Assembly: GCA_949291445.1 (NCBI GenBank)
Contig: CASEVT010000024.1
Coordinates: 1-37,798 of the forward strand
Direction: 5' to 3'
Source: an uncultured bacterium
Lineage (GTDB): Bacteria; Cyanobacteriota; Vampirovibrionia; Gastranaerophilales; Gastranaerophilaceae
Length of the DNA stretch: 37,798 bases
Shown here: piece after piece, positions 8,186-16,994 of the stretch
Position numbering within the stretch: the stretch's first letter is position 1
Layout: each line of letters starts with the position of its first letter
Program-made: the position numbers and the translations under genes
Notes under the pieces: model-generated
What the model was told of the DNA's origin: nothing
Database searches by the model: none
The model's input: only the letters and a program-made list of their open reading frames with translations

Positions 8186-8191
8186 TATAAT
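8186..8191 (+). promoter_or_regulatory. -10 box of the aro operon
   Basis: Perfect TATAAT 29 nt before the aroC ATG, giving a ~24-nt leader with AGAGG. The expected -35 position falls in the T tract of the upstream terminator (TTTTTT), so the -35 is poor. Confidence 0.45.
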
Positions 8192-8220
8192 CACAAAATA
8201 GAATAAAAAAAGAGGTCAAA

Positions 8221-9399
8221 ATGTTCAGATTTCTAACAGCCGGCGAATCACACGGAAAATGCTTAAGTGCAATAATAGAAGGAGTCCCCTCCGGTATTAA
8301 TATAGACAAAGATTTTATAGACAACGAATTACGCAGACGCCAAGTCGGCTACGGGCGAGGCGCAAGAATGCAAATTGAAACAGACAAAGCTGAAATAACC
8401 TCAGGTGTGCGTTTTGGGCTTTCAACCGGTGCGCCTATCAGTATAAATATTATGAATAAAGACTGGGATAACTGGCAAATTCCCATGTCAGTAATGCCCG
8501 TAGATATGAATGATCTGGATAACAGAAGCGAGATAGAAAAAAAGCAAATAACAAAATTACGCCCCGGACACGCAGATTATGCCGGAGCAATAAAGTACGG
8601 TCACAACGACATAAGAGATGTTCTTGAACGCTCAAGTGCAAGAGAAACCGCAACAAGAGTTGCAGTCGGAGCTGTCGCAAAATGCATCTTGAAAGAATTC
8701 GGCATTTGCGGGTTTTCTCATGTGATACAAATAGGCAGTGTAAAATCTAAAATAGAAAAAGATATTGAATCAATCAAAAAAACAGCCGAGTTATCAGATT
8801 TAAGATGTGCTGACGAATTTGCAGAAGCAGAAATGAAAGCAGAAATAGACAAAGCTAAAGAAGCCGGTGACACACTCGGAGGGAAAATAGAGATTGTTTT
8901 TGAAAATCTGCCCGTCGGGCTTGGTTCATATGTACATTGGGACAGAAGACTTGACGGTAAGATTGCTCAAGCCGTGATGAGCATTCAGGCTATTAAATCC
9001 GTTGAAATAGGCATAGGAAACACTGCGGCGGAATTATCCGGTTCTAATACCCACGATGAAATATTTTATCAAAACAATCAATTTCATAGAAAAACGAACA
9101 ACGCAGGCGGTCTTGAAGGAGGCATGACAAATGGCGAAAATCTCGTCGTAAGAGCTACAATGAAAGCAATTCCGACAATGCGCAAACCGCTTGAATCAGT
9201 TGATATAAAGACAAAAGAAGCCTACAGCGCACATTTTGAAAGATCGGATACCTGTGCAGTCGCTGCTTGCGGGGTTGTCGCAGAAGCAATGATTGCTATC
9301 GTCCTTGCTGAAGCATTTTTGGAAAAGTTCGGCTCTGATAGCATTGATGAAATAAAAACTAATTTTGAAAACTATCAAAATAAAATTAAACAGATGTAA
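8221..9399 (+). CDS. aroC: Chorismate synthase
   Basis: 392 aa, typical of the longer bacterial form. It turns 5-enolpyruvylshikimate-3-phosphate into chorismate using reduced FMN, the last step of the shikimate pathway. Signatures seen: GESHG at residues 8-12 within the N-terminal start FLTAGESHGKCLSAIIEGVP, RRRQxGYGRGxRM at ~39-50, RPGHADY at ~116-122, the ERSSARETATRVAVGA block at ~135-150, GLEGGMTNG at ~300-308 and RSDTCAV at ~340. Start ATG follows AAAGAGG. First gene of the aroC-aroK-aroB operon. Confidence 0.98.
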   Translation: MFRFLTAGESHGKCLSAIIEGVPSGINIDKDFIDNELRRRQVGYGRGARMQIETDKAEITSGVRFGLSTGAPISINIMNKDWDNWQIPMSVMPVDMNDLDNRSEIEKKQITKLRPGHADYAGAIKYGHNDIRDVLERSSARETATRVAVGAVAKCILKEFGICGFSHVIQIGSVKSKIEKDIESIKKTAELSDLRCADEFAEAEMKAEIDKAKEAGDTLGGKIEIVFENLPVGLGSYVHWDRRLDGKIAQAVMSIQAIKSVEIGIGNTAAELSGSNTHDEIFYQNNQFHRKTNNAGGLEGGMTNGENLVVRATMKAIPTMRKPLESVDIKTKEAYSAHFERSDTCAVAACGVVAEAMIAIVLAEAFLEKFGSDSIDEIKTNFENYQNKIKQM

Positions 9400-9414
9400 A
9401 TACGGGTAAGGAAA

Positions 9415-9948
9415 TTGGACAATAAAAAAAATATTATCTTAATAGGAATGATGGGAGCAGGAAAAAGTACAATCGGACACTTGCTCGATCAAAAGTTGTC
9501 TGACTTTTTTTATGTAGACATAGATTTAGAAATAGAAAAAGAAGCGCAAAAACATATTACACAAATTTTTGCAGAAAACGGAGAAGGGTATTTCAGAAAT
9601 CTAGAAAGTACCGTGATTAAGAAATTTTGCACATACCACAATCAAGTAATCTCAACAGGCGGAGGTGTCGTCGAAAGGATTGAAAACATAATTGAGATGA
9701 AAAAAAACGGAATCCTGTTTTATCTCAAGGCAAGCCCGAAAACTTTGTACGAGCGTGTGAGAAAAAACACCACCCGACCTATGCTTTTTCACGAAAATCC
9801 CGAAGCCAGACTCAAAGAATTGATGCAAAAAAGAGAAAAATATTACCAACAAGCTGATTTTGAAATAGAAACAGAAGAAAAAGAATTAGTAGAGATAGTT
9901 AATGAAATACTGGTGAAATATGACTCAATTAAACATTCTGACAATTAA
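9415..9948 (+). CDS. aroK: Shikimate kinase
   Basis: 177 aa; phosphorylates shikimate at O3 with ATP. Walker A GMMGAGKST with Lys17; the substrate-binding ExxFRxxE (GEGYFRNLE); the GGG loop (STGGGVV); and the LID arginine region (TTRPML). The start is a TTG at 9415, with a GGGTAAGG region just upstream; there is no in-frame ATG before the P-loop until the Met inside it, so the TTG is required. It begins 15 nt after aroC and its last 29 nt overlap the start of aroB, implying translational coupling. Confidence 0.95.
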   Translation: MDNKKNIILIGMMGAGKSTIGHLLDQKLSDFFYVDIDLEIEKEAQKHITQIFAENGEGYFRNLESTVIKKFCTYHNQVISTGGGVVERIENIIEMKKNGILFYLKASPKTLYERVRKNTTRPMLFHENPEARLKELMQKREKYYQQADFEIETEEKELVEIVNEILVKYDSIKHSDN

Positions 9949-11023
9949 ATTGCCACCAAAAACAGAACAAAAATACGATATCATCATCGGCTCAATGCTG
10001 CATAAAAAATTTGATGAATATATTGCTAAATACACAAGTGCAAAAAAATTTCTGCTAGTAACAAACAAAACTATCTGGAATCTATACAAAGAAAAAATAA
10101 ATATAAGTAACTCTGACTACCTCATTTTAGAAGACGGAGAAGAGTATAAAAATATCCAAACCCTGAAAGAAATTTATGACGCTGCAATAAAAAATAAAAT
10201 TGAGCGCAAAGACTGCCTAATTGCACTCGGCGGCGGAGTAATCGGAGATATAACAGGACTTGCGGCTGCCACATACCTGCGAGGAATTGATTTTATACAA
10301 ATCCCTACCACACTTCTGGCAATGGTCGATTCTGCCGTCGGAGGTAAAGTTGCAATAAACCATGAATGCGGCAAAAATCTTATCGGCGCTTTCTACCAAC
10401 CAAAGCTGGTTTTGTCAGATATCGAATTTTTAAAAACTCTTGACAACAGACAACTAAAAACAGGACTGGCAGAAGTACTCAAATATGCATTCATTGAAAA
10501 ATCCTGCGGTTGTCCACTAAATTACCGTTTTTTTGATTTTCTTCACGCAAATAAAGATAAAATTCTTGATTTGGACAATAAAACAATGAGCCAATTAATA
10601 AATATCTGCTGCAACTTGAAAGCAACAGTAGTTGAAAAAGACGAAACGGAAAAAGGGCTTCGAGCAATATTGAATTTCGGACATACGTTCGCACACGCCA
10701 TTGAAACACTGACTCACTACACAATCTACACACACGGAGAAGCTGTTGCAATGGGCATGAAAATGGCATTCAAGCTCGCAATCTTGTTAAAAATGATAGA
10801 TAAGGACTATGCACTTGCCGCCAATGCACTAATCGACAAGTATGAGCTTGTGAGTACAATTCCGGATTTTGATTCGCAGAAATTTATAGACGCAATGATT
10901 CTCGATAAAAAAACCGAATCTGAAAAACCGCGATTTATCTTACCCGATGCAGACTTTAGCGTAAAAATGATAACCGATGTTGACCCGTCTAAAATAGCTT
11001 GCAGTCTAAAACCTAACCTCTAA
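9920..11023 (+). CDS. aroB: 3-dehydroquinate synthase
   Basis: 367 aa, full length. Converts DAHP to 3-dehydroquinate with NAD+ and a divalent metal, step two of the shikimate pathway. Motifs: EDGEEYKN at ~75, the NAD-binding GGGVIGDITG at ~95-104, PTTLLAMVDSAVGGK around 125-140, the metal-ligand segments LAEVLKYAFI, NFGHTFAHAIE and HGEAVAMGM. ATG 9920 lies inside the 3' end of aroK in another frame (29-nt overlap). Its 3' end also overlaps the minus-strand HTH gene by 11 nt, so there is no intergenic space for a terminator. aroB and aroC flank aroK, an ordinary shikimate grouping. Confidence 0.97.
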   Translation: MTQLNILTIKLPPKTEQKYDIIIGSMLHKKFDEYIAKYTSAKKFLLVTNKTIWNLYKEKINISNSDYLILEDGEEYKNIQTLKEIYDAAIKNKIERKDCLIALGGGVIGDITGLAAATYLRGIDFIQIPTTLLAMVDSAVGGKVAINHECGKNLIGAFYQPKLVLSDIEFLKTLDNRQLKTGLAEVLKYAFIEKSCGCPLNYRFFDFLHANKDKILDLDNKTMSQLINICCNLKATVVEKDETEKGLRAILNFGHTFAHAIETLTHYTIYTHGEAVAMGMKMAFKLAILLKMIDKDYALAANALIDKYELVSTIPDFDSQKFIDAMILDKKTESEKPRFILPDADFSVKMITDVDPSKIACSLKPNL

Positions 11024-11429
11024 TTTGAAACGGGCATTTCTCACATCTGGCCTTTGGAACCAACACAAGATTATCCTCAAGATCATACATTTTTGCAATG
11101 CGGGTTATCAATCTTGAACCACAAACAGGGCACTCGAGTCCGTCTATATCATGTTCCAAAATACGTTGTTTTATAAATGTAACCTGTTCTGTCTCTGGCA
11201 ACAACGATAAGTCAGGATGTTTTTCATAAGGTTTAATCTCCTTAGGCATAACCTTTAACCCTTTTGCCAGTTTCTGCCTAATTGTCGAAGCTAAAAACAA
11301 CTCCTGTCCGGACTCAATCTGTTCAATCATCTCAATCGATAAAGCAGACTTCTTTGCCAAACCCGACTGCGACAAGCCTAATTTCTCTCTGGTCTCAAAC
11401 ACAAATTGTGCAAGCGTTTTGTCTTTCAT
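11013..11429 (-). CDS. XRE-family HTH regulator with C-terminal zinc ribbon
   Basis: 138 aa from the ATG at 11429; a TTG 9 nt upstream is an alternative start and overlaps nothing. Residues ~4-55 form a helix-turn-helix of the XRE/Cro type (REKLGLSQSGLAKKSALSIEMIEQIESGQ, given here as its limits LSQSGLAKKS and IEQIESGQ). The C-terminal ~40 residues hold CPVCG and, 26 residues later, CEKC, a likely Zn-binding ribbon. So a DNA-binding protein with a metal module; target and signal are unknown. It begins 11 nt after the secF stop and is likely the third gene of secD-secF-HTH. Its 3' end overlaps aroB by 11 nt, tail to tail. Confidence 0.75.
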   Translation of the reverse strand: MKDKTLAQFVFETREKLGLSQSGLAKKSALSIEMIEQIESGQELFLASTIRQKLAKGLKVMPKEIKPYEKHPDLSLLPETEQVTFIKQRILEHDIDGLECPVCGSRLITRIAKMYDLEDNLVLVPKARCEKCPFQIRG

Positions 11430-11440
11430 TACCCTCAAAC

Positions 11441-12457
11441 CTAAACATTGACAGTTTCTTTGTCGGGGTTATAAACTTTTTTGCAATCCTTGCGTTCTCT
11501 CCACCAATCCAACAAAGTGCTGGCAAAGAAAATACTTGAATATGTTCCGATTGCAATACCGACAATCATAGCCAGTACAAACTCTTTTGTCGTTTCACCA
11601 CCGAACAAATAAAGTGCACCCAATGTTAACAAAGTTGTCAAAGAAGTATTGATACTTCTGGTCAAAGTTTGGTTTACACTGGCATTAACAATTTCACCAA
11701 AAGTTGCTTTTTTAGCAAAGAACCTGCAATTTTCTCTGATTCTGTCAAAAACAACGATTGTATCGTGGTTAGAAAAACCGATAACAGTAAGAACTGCTGT
11801 TATAAATAATGCATCGATATGCACATCAAAGAAAAGTCCGAGAATAGAAAAGAATCCCAAAACGAAAAATGCATCGTGCGCAAGCGAAATCAATGCTATT
11901 ACCGCATAATCAAGTTGAAAACGAATTGTCAAATACGCTACAATCCCGAGAAATGCGAGAGCAACAGCAATCAACGAGTTTTTGAAAAGTTCAGCACCCA
12001 AAGTAGGTCCGATAGAACTTACCTGTACAAGCTGTGCATCGGGATAATCCTGCTTAATTACAGTGGCAATTTTTTGTTCAGACTTAACATCATTACTTTG
12101 AAAAGCCGTACGAACAGAGATGATATTTCCAATCTTATTTTCGGCAGAATCACCGGATATACTTGAACTTGGTTTCAACACTTGAATAACAGGACTTTCT
12201 ATACCGGCTTTTTCCAGCTTATTCCTGATCGTAGATATTTCACTATTTGGAATATCTTTTTGTACGGAATACTGTGAAATAGTCCCGCCAGTAAAATCAA
12301 TCCCCACTTTAACCGGAAAATGCGTCGGATAAGTAGCCATCGAATAAATCATAGCAACAATGCCGGGCACTACCAGTAAAAATGACAGGGTAAACCACAC
12401 CCATCTGTATTTTACAACGTCTATTATTTTTTTATGGTGTAATATAGTTTCACTCAT
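11441..12457 (-). CDS. secF: Protein translocase subunit SecF
   Basis: 338 aa. The open frame extends 18 nt upstream to a TTG, but AAGGAG at 12464-12469 is 6 nt from ATG 12457, which fixes the start. SecF works with SecD and SecYEG, using the proton gradient to help pull proteins across the inner membrane. Six membrane spans are expected and seen: one near residues 15-35, then five after ~150. Motifs: GIDFTGGT in the first periplasmic domain, and GFSNHDTIVVFDRIREN in the membrane core. The usual family motif at that place reads S-x-N-D-T; here it is S-N-H-D-T, an apparent Asn to His change. Co-transcribed after secD, 32 nt apart. Confidence 0.96.
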   Translation of the reverse strand: MSETILHHKKIIDVVKYRWVWFTLSFLLVVPGIVAMIYSMATYPTHFPVKVGIDFTGGTISQYSVQKDIPNSEISTIRNKLEKAGIESPVIQVLKPSSSISGDSAENKIGNIISVRTAFQSNDVKSEQKIATVIKQDYPDAQLVQVSSIGPTLGAELFKNSLIAVALAFLGIVAYLTIRFQLDYAVIALISLAHDAFFVLGFFSILGLFFDVHIDALFITAVLTVIGFSNHDTIVVFDRIRENCRFFAKKATFGEIVNASVNQTLTRSINTSLTTLLTLGALYLFGGETTKEFVLAMIVGIAIGTYSSIFFASTLLDWWRERKDCKKVYNPDKETVNV

Positions 12458-12489
12458 TATTATCTCCTTATTCAAACAATTTCAGATGA

Positions 12490-13797
12490 TTAATCCAAAA
12501 CCCCAAACTTAGCTTTTTCACGTTTTGTCTCAGTAGCTTCATAAGCGTGACCGATATCACTTTGTTTCAGCCCAAACCAACCTGGGTGCTTCAACTGACC
12601 CGCACCGAACATCAAGTGCATAAAATTCTTGGTTACAGTTATAGCAGTGAACATACTGACCAAAACACCTATAACCAGAGTAAGAGCAAACCCCTTAATA
12701 ATACTTGTACCAAGGAAGTACAAGATTACGCAAGTGATGATCGTAGTCATATTCGAGTCAAAAATACTGGTAAACGCTCTGTCAAACCCTGCATTTATTG
12801 CAGTAAACAAAGTTCTACCTGCCTTCAATTCTTCTTTTGTTCTTTCAAAAATAAGTATATTAGCATCAACCGCCATACCTATACTCAGGATAAAACCTGC
12901 AATACCCGCGAGCGTCAATGTAACCGGAACTATTTTGAAGATAGCAAAAACGAGTATACTGTAAATTATAAGAGCAATATCTGCAATAAATCCGGGCAAA
13001 CGGTAATATAGCAACATAAACAACATAACAACGCTTATACCGATAACACCGGCAGTTTTGCTCTTATCAATACTATCAGCCCCCAAAGTAGGACCAACCA
13101 AGCTTTCTTCAATAATCTTTGCCGGTACAGGCAGTGCACCTGCATTCAATAGATCAACCATCTTCTTTGCTTCTTCATAAGCGAAACCGCTTTCACCGCC
13201 TGAAATTTGAGCATGTCCGCCAAGAATCGGTTCTTGAATCACCGGTGCAGACTGCATTTCGCCGTTGAAGAAGATAGCCATAGGCTTACCAACCAGCTCT
13301 TGTGTCAGTTTGCCAAATTTTTTAGCACCTTCTGATTTGAATTCCAATGCAACAACCCACTGACCGCTCTGACTTGTTGACACAAGTGCCTTTTGAACAT
13401 CCTTACCTGTCAAACCGGTTGATACCCAGCTTTGAGTACCATTAAATGCTTCTTGAGGTCTTTTAAATTCCAAATCAGCAGTTTCACCTAGAAATTCTTT
13501 TGCCTTAGCAGGATCTTTTATACTCGGAATTTCAACAAGTAATCTTTTTTCACCGGCCTTTTGCACTGTCGTTTCTGAAACACCCAGCGCATTTACTCGG
13601 TTTTCTATTGCATATTGCAAACTATCCATCATATCCGGTGTAATTTTTGCGATTGTAGCAGTCTTTTGTGCTTCAAGAACAAGTCTTGAACCGCCGACCA
13701 GATCCAAACCAAGCTTTGTTGGCTTGTTAAATATCACGATTACAGCCGCAATTACAAGCAGGATAATTGCCCAAAACATAACTTTTTTATTTTTCAT
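12490..13797 (-). CDS. secD: Protein translocase subunit SecD
   Basis: 435 aa, shorter than the ~615-aa enterobacterial protein, mainly in the periplasmic P1 region; similar compact forms occur in many phyla. N-terminal membrane span at ~6-23, then GLDLVGGS, a periplasmic region with the VNxLGVSE and VEIPSIKDP blocks, and five C-terminal spans with GMAVDANILIFERTKEEL. Partner of SecF in proton-driven protein export. Ribosome-binding site AGGGG 7-8 nt before the ATG. Promoter candidate at 13835-13864. Operon: secD-secF-HTH gene. Confidence 0.96.
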   Translation of the reverse strand: MKNKKVMFWAIILLVIAAVIVIFNKPTKLGLDLVGGSRLVLEAQKTATIAKITPDMMDSLQYAIENRVNALGVSETTVQKAGEKRLLVEIPSIKDPAKAKEFLGETADLEFKRPQEAFNGTQSWVSTGLTGKDVQKALVSTSQSGQWVVALEFKSEGAKKFGKLTQELVGKPMAIFFNGEMQSAPVIQEPILGGHAQISGGESGFAYEEAKKMVDLLNAGALPVPAKIIEESLVGPTLGADSIDKSKTAGVIGISVVMLFMLLYYRLPGFIADIALIIYSILVFAIFKIVPVTLTLAGIAGFILSIGMAVDANILIFERTKEELKAGRTLFTAINAGFDRAFTSIFDSNMTTIITCVILYFLGTSIIKGFALTLVIGVLVSMFTAITVTKNFMHLMFGAGQLKHPGWFGLKQSDIGHAYEATETKREKAKFGVLD

Positions 13798-13834
13798 ATT
13801 CTGCCCCTAATTTTAAATTCTCTTCTTATCTATT

Positions 13835-13864
13835 ATTGTATCAAAAAAAAGAAATTCAAGTTAA
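13835..13864 (-). promoter_or_regulatory. Promoter candidate for secD-secF
   Basis: Minus strand: -35 TTAACT (13859-13864), 18-bp spacer rich in T, extended -10 TGA-TACAAT (13835-13840). Predicted leader ~31 nt with the AGGGG site. A 12-bp palindrome ATTAGCGCTAAT lies further upstream at 13919-13930. Confidence 0.45.
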
Positions 13865-13943
13865 TCAACAGGGCAGGTTTTACAAATCCTTGAAAAAAAA
13901 TCGGCAGAAAAGACTCAAATTAGCGCTAATACAAGTATTTAAT

Positions 13944-15413
13944 CTACTTGTTCACACTTTCGATAATATAAGATTCCAGAGCATTTTTTACAGCAGACAT
14001 TGCCTTATCTCTGAACTTTTCATCCAGAAGTAGCGTATATTCACTCGGATGTATCATATAGGCAACCTCTATCAACACAGACAAGGGCATCGTCGTTCTG
14101 GTAATAACAAAACTTCTATTCCTCAACCCGTCATCTCTGGTTCCCAACTCACTAACAAGCGTATCTTTTATTGTTTCAGCGAGCTTTTTCGCTTCTTCAT
14201 TATAGTAGAATACGGAGGTTCCGTGTTTTTCATAAGGATTTGCCCCATCAGGCAAAGCATTAGCATGGATACTTAGCAAAATCAGCGCATCAGAATCCTT
14301 AGCAATCTGCGGTCTATCATACAACGGCACAGAAACATCCTCATCCCTTGTCGTTACAACCTTTGCACCGGCATCTTCAAGCATGCTCTTCAACCGCATT
14401 GACATATCCAACGTGAGTTCTTTTTCTTTAACACCGGTAGGTCCGATTGAACCGACATCATCACCGCCATGACCCGCATCTATCGCTATGGTTATTCCTT
14501 TCAGCGGTTGTTCTAAATCAATTTTAGGTGCTTTTCTTATTTTTATAACCAGCTTGTTATCCTCATAATATACATCGTATCCCCAGTTTTTGTGTTTTAA
14601 TTCTATAAAGTACTTTGAAACCTTTGTAGTTTGTGTTGTAGCTATTGCAATATTTTTGACCGAGTCCATGGATTTGAAAATTTCATTATCACAAGCATTG
14701 CTGCCAATGTTGAACAAATCAACCTCGAGTCCGTTTTCGTCACCAAGTTCCTTTACAATAAACGGAACTTTTAGATCAACGGAAATTTTTATATATTCAT
14801 AATTCTTATCTGAAGAAAGCTCGACATCGCTTATTGTAGCCGGAATAGGCGCCTTGACTACAGACTGGCTAAAAACCTTAGATTCATCAATCCATCCGTA
14901 CTTATCAGGCTCTAATAACACCCGATAATAATTCCCCTTCTTGCCATTGATAATCAATGAAGTATCTTTACTCAAATGAGTTAACCTGCCGGCATTTATG
15001 TCCGGTAACGCCCTGAGTGGTGTACCATCCGCTAACACCACCGCATATATGTAACTATCTTCATCGAATCCTTCTAATTCTTTTTCGACAGAAATATTTG
15101 CAGGTTTGCAATCTTTTTTTATTGTATATGTCTTTGACTTGACCGTATTATCTTTTTTAGATTCCAGAACGAAAGTATTTTCACCGTCGTTTAGTGTAAC
15201 AACTTCCACAAATGCTCCGTTATCCCAGACTTTAACAGGTTTGTCATTAATCATTAAAGTAGCGTCAGGTTCAGTGCTTCCGATAAAAAACGTAGATGCC
15301 GCTGCTATTTCAACATTGTCTGTTTTCGGATACACAACCTCCAGCGCATTAACGCTTTCTGAAACAAGAATAAAAATAATAAACAATGACGCTATCAATA
15401 AAAATCTTTTCAT
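13944..15413 (-). CDS. N-acetylmuramoyl-L-alanine amidase (Amidase_3) with SH3-like domain
   Basis: 489 aa. The open frame runs 31 codons further up, but ATG 15413 begins a clean signal peptide (MKRFLLIASLFIIFILVSES, then VNA cleavage site near residue 23) and lies 6 nt from a -10 box, so it is taken as the start. A beta-rich N-terminal domain (~25-110) is followed by an SH3b-like segment (DGTPLRALPDINAGRL to YGWIDESKV, ~130-185), another beta region, and the zinc amidase domain (~310-485). Expected zinc ligands: His in DAGHGG, Glu in KEKELTL, His in SIHANA; catalytic Glu in EVAYMIHPSE. Cleaves the lactyl amide bond between MurNAc and the stem peptide, in the periplasm. Confidence 0.93.
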   Translation of the reverse strand: MKRFLLIASLFIIFILVSESVNALEVVYPKTDNVEIAAASTFFIGSTEPDATLMINDKPVKVWDNGAFVEVVTLNDGENTFVLESKKDNTVKSKTYTIKKDCKPANISVEKELEGFDEDSYIYAVVLADGTPLRALPDINAGRLTHLSKDTSLIINGKKGNYYRVLLEPDKYGWIDESKVFSQSVVKAPIPATISDVELSSDKNYEYIKISVDLKVPFIVKELGDENGLEVDLFNIGSNACDNEIFKSMDSVKNIAIATTQTTKVSKYFIELKHKNWGYDVYYEDNKLVIKIRKAPKIDLEQPLKGITIAIDAGHGGDDVGSIGPTGVKEKELTLDMSMRLKSMLEDAGAKVVTTRDEDVSVPLYDRPQIAKDSDALILLSIHANALPDGANPYEKHGTSVFYYNEEAKKLAETIKDTLVSELGTRDDGLRNRSFVITRTTMPLSVLIEVAYMIHPSEYTLLLDEKFRDKAMSAVKNALESYIIESVNK

Positions 15414-15419
15414 CTTTTT

Positions 15420-15448
15420 ATTATTGGACAGAACAAATGTTTCGTCAA
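15420..15448 (-). promoter_or_regulatory. Leaderless promoter of the amidase gene
   Basis: Minus strand: -35 TTGACG (15443-15448, 5 of 6), 17-bp spacer, -10 AATAAT (15420-15425, 5 of 6), then AAAAAG (6 nt), then ATG. No Shine-Dalgarno. The promoter lies inside the over-long open frame, which independently rules out the upstream starts. Confidence 0.65.
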
Positions 15449-15533
15449 CCAACGTATAGATGATGTTTAAACCGTCCGCATACAAAGACTTAATCCAAAT
15501 AAACAAATCTCGTTTTCACAAAAAAAATTACTA

Positions 15534-15542
15534 TGTTAAAAT
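15534..15542 (+). promoter_or_regulatory. Leaderless extended -10 promoter
   Basis: TGT-TAAAAT (-10 at 15537-15542) then AATTTT (6 nt) then ATG 15549. -35 region poor. No Shine-Dalgarno. Confidence 0.5.
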
Positions 15543-15548
15543 AATTTT

Positions 15549-15869
15549 ATGGATAAAGAAGAAGAATTGAGAATTATCGAAGAAATGCAAGCGGTTGCGG
15601 CACAGATGAAGGCTGATGACATTGCAGAAAATCCGGAGTCGGAAACTGAACTTTTTGACTGCGATTGCTGCGCAAAAGTTAAACCGCTCGCAGGCTCCAT
15701 CGCTTATGGACCGGTTAGACTTTGCAATGACTGTGTATTGCTTGCTGAAACCGGTTTTGCTCTCGGAAAAATTAAGAATATCGACGACCTTATTAAAGCA
15801 ATGGAAGATACACGACTTGAAGAAATTTGCGGTTTTATCAGAGAAGATGAGGCAAGACATAACAACTAA
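15549..15869 (+). CDS. Small Cys-containing protein upstream of lptF/G
   Basis: 106 aa, unrecognised. The N-terminal ~35 residues are acidic and helical (DKEEELRIIEEMQAVAAQ). The centre carries FDCDCCAKVKPL and, about 20 residues on, RLCNDC, a likely small zinc-binding knuckle. The C-terminal ~45 residues are helical (NIDDLIKAMEDTRLEEI). No signal peptide. The stop is 2 nt before the ATG of the LptF/G-type permease, so the two genes are almost certainly one operon. Predicted leaderless start. A role connected with the permease is only suggested by position. Confidence 0.6.
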   Translation: MDKEEELRIIEEMQAVAAQMKADDIAENPESETELFDCDCCAKVKPLAGSIAYGPVRLCNDCVLLAETGFALGKIKNIDDLIKAMEDTRLEEICGFIREDEARHNN

Positions 15870-15871
15870 CT

Positions 15872-16990
15872 ATGCAGATTAACTTTTTTAATAAACTTAA
15901 TAAACTCGATGCATATATCCTAAAACAAATTTTGGAAGTATTCATAATGGGCATTGTAGTTTTTACCTCCATAATCTTTGCATCAGATACATTTATTACA
16001 TTGATAAAACAAATTACGATGTACGGAATTCCGTTCAATATAGCACTTATGATAGTACTGCTCAACCTTCCTGCCGTAATTGTTATGGCAATCCCTATGA
16101 GCGTATTATTTTCTACCGTTATGACCTTGAACAGACTCAGTCTTGCATCTGAAATTACGGTTATGCGCGCATGCGGAATCGGGCTTAACAGAATTGCAAA
16201 ACCTATATTCATTTTTGCAGCTACTATGGCACTTTTGACCTTTACAGTAAATGAAACGATTGTGCCTATTACAAATCAACAATCAAAGACTCTCGCAGTC
16301 TGGGCATTGGGACAGAAAAATATCCCCAACGGTAAACAAAATTTCAGTTTCAAAGAACTCAATGACGGAGCAATAAAAAGATTATTCTACGTCGAAAAAT
16401 GTGAAGACAATACACTAAAAAATGTCTCGGTTGTAGACTTTTCAAATAAAGATACCGTCCAAATTATACAATCCCAAAGCGGAAAAACAAGCCCTGAAGG
16501 ATGGCTATTCCAAAGAGGTGCTGTTTATACAATTTCACTCACAGGTAAAATCCTCAATACAACCTGGTTTGCAGAATCACTTGCCGATTTCGGAATGGAT
16601 GTTAAAGACAAGCTTACGGAAGAAGAAGCTACACAATATAACGTTATTGCTTTGTGGAAGTTTATTGAGAACAACAGGCATAAAAAAGACAAACAAACTC
16701 AATCTATCTTCAAAATAGAATTGTACAACAAGATTGCCTTCCCTGTAACTACTGTCGTTCTTGTTCTCCTCGGTGTACCATTGGCAATTACTCCGCCCAG
16801 AGTAAGGTATAACAGGGGGGTTCTGTTTAGTATTTTAATTATTTTCTTGTATTATCTGCTTAGAGCATTATCTTTATCATTGGGTGAAGAATTAAAGATA
16901 TCGCCGGCTATGGCAGCGTGGATTCCTAATATAATACTGTTTATTCTCGGAAGTATTTTATACTACAAGAAGGTTTATACTATTAATTAA
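15872..16990 (+). CDS. LptF/LptG (YjgP/YjgQ) family permease
   Basis: 372 aa; inner-membrane component of an LPS export ABC transporter (LptB2FG in model bacteria), which hands lipopolysaccharide to the LptC-A-D bridge. Six spans: three before residue ~125 (LDAYILKQILEVFIMGIVVF; FNIALMIVLLNLPAVIVMA; KPIFIFAATMALLTF) and three after ~290, with a jellyroll-like periplasmic domain between them. The LPAxxxMAIPMSVLF block in the second span is characteristic. It implies an outer membrane with glycolipid. Only one such gene here; the second permease, if any, is elsewhere. Ends 4 bp from the stop of the convergent GGDEF gene. Confidence 0.85.
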   Translation: MQINFFNKLNKLDAYILKQILEVFIMGIVVFTSIIFASDTFITLIKQITMYGIPFNIALMIVLLNLPAVIVMAIPMSVLFSTVMTLNRLSLASEITVMRACGIGLNRIAKPIFIFAATMALLTFTVNETIVPITNQQSKTLAVWALGQKNIPNGKQNFSFKELNDGAIKRLFYVEKCEDNTLKNVSVVDFSNKDTVQIIQSQSGKTSPEGWLFQRGAVYTISLTGKILNTTWFAESLADFGMDVKDKLTEEEATQYNVIALWKFIENNRHKKDKQTQSIFKIELYNKIAFPVTTVVLVLLGVPLAITPPRVRYNRGVLFSILIIFLYYLLRALSLSLGEELKISPAMAAWIPNIILFILGSILYYKKVYTIN

Positions 16991-16994
16991 AAAA

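Noticed and set aside
12547-13011. 154-aa plus-strand frame opposite secD
   Set aside because: Antisense shadow of a well-conserved gene; composition is Thr/Asn/Lys-rich and unlike real proteins here.
13931-13951. 7-bp hairpin ACAAGTA/TACTTGT at the amidase stop
   Set aside because: No T tract follows on either strand, so not called a terminator.
15414-15506. 31-residue N-terminal extension of the amidase
   Set aside because: Would bury the signal peptide and contains the promoter.
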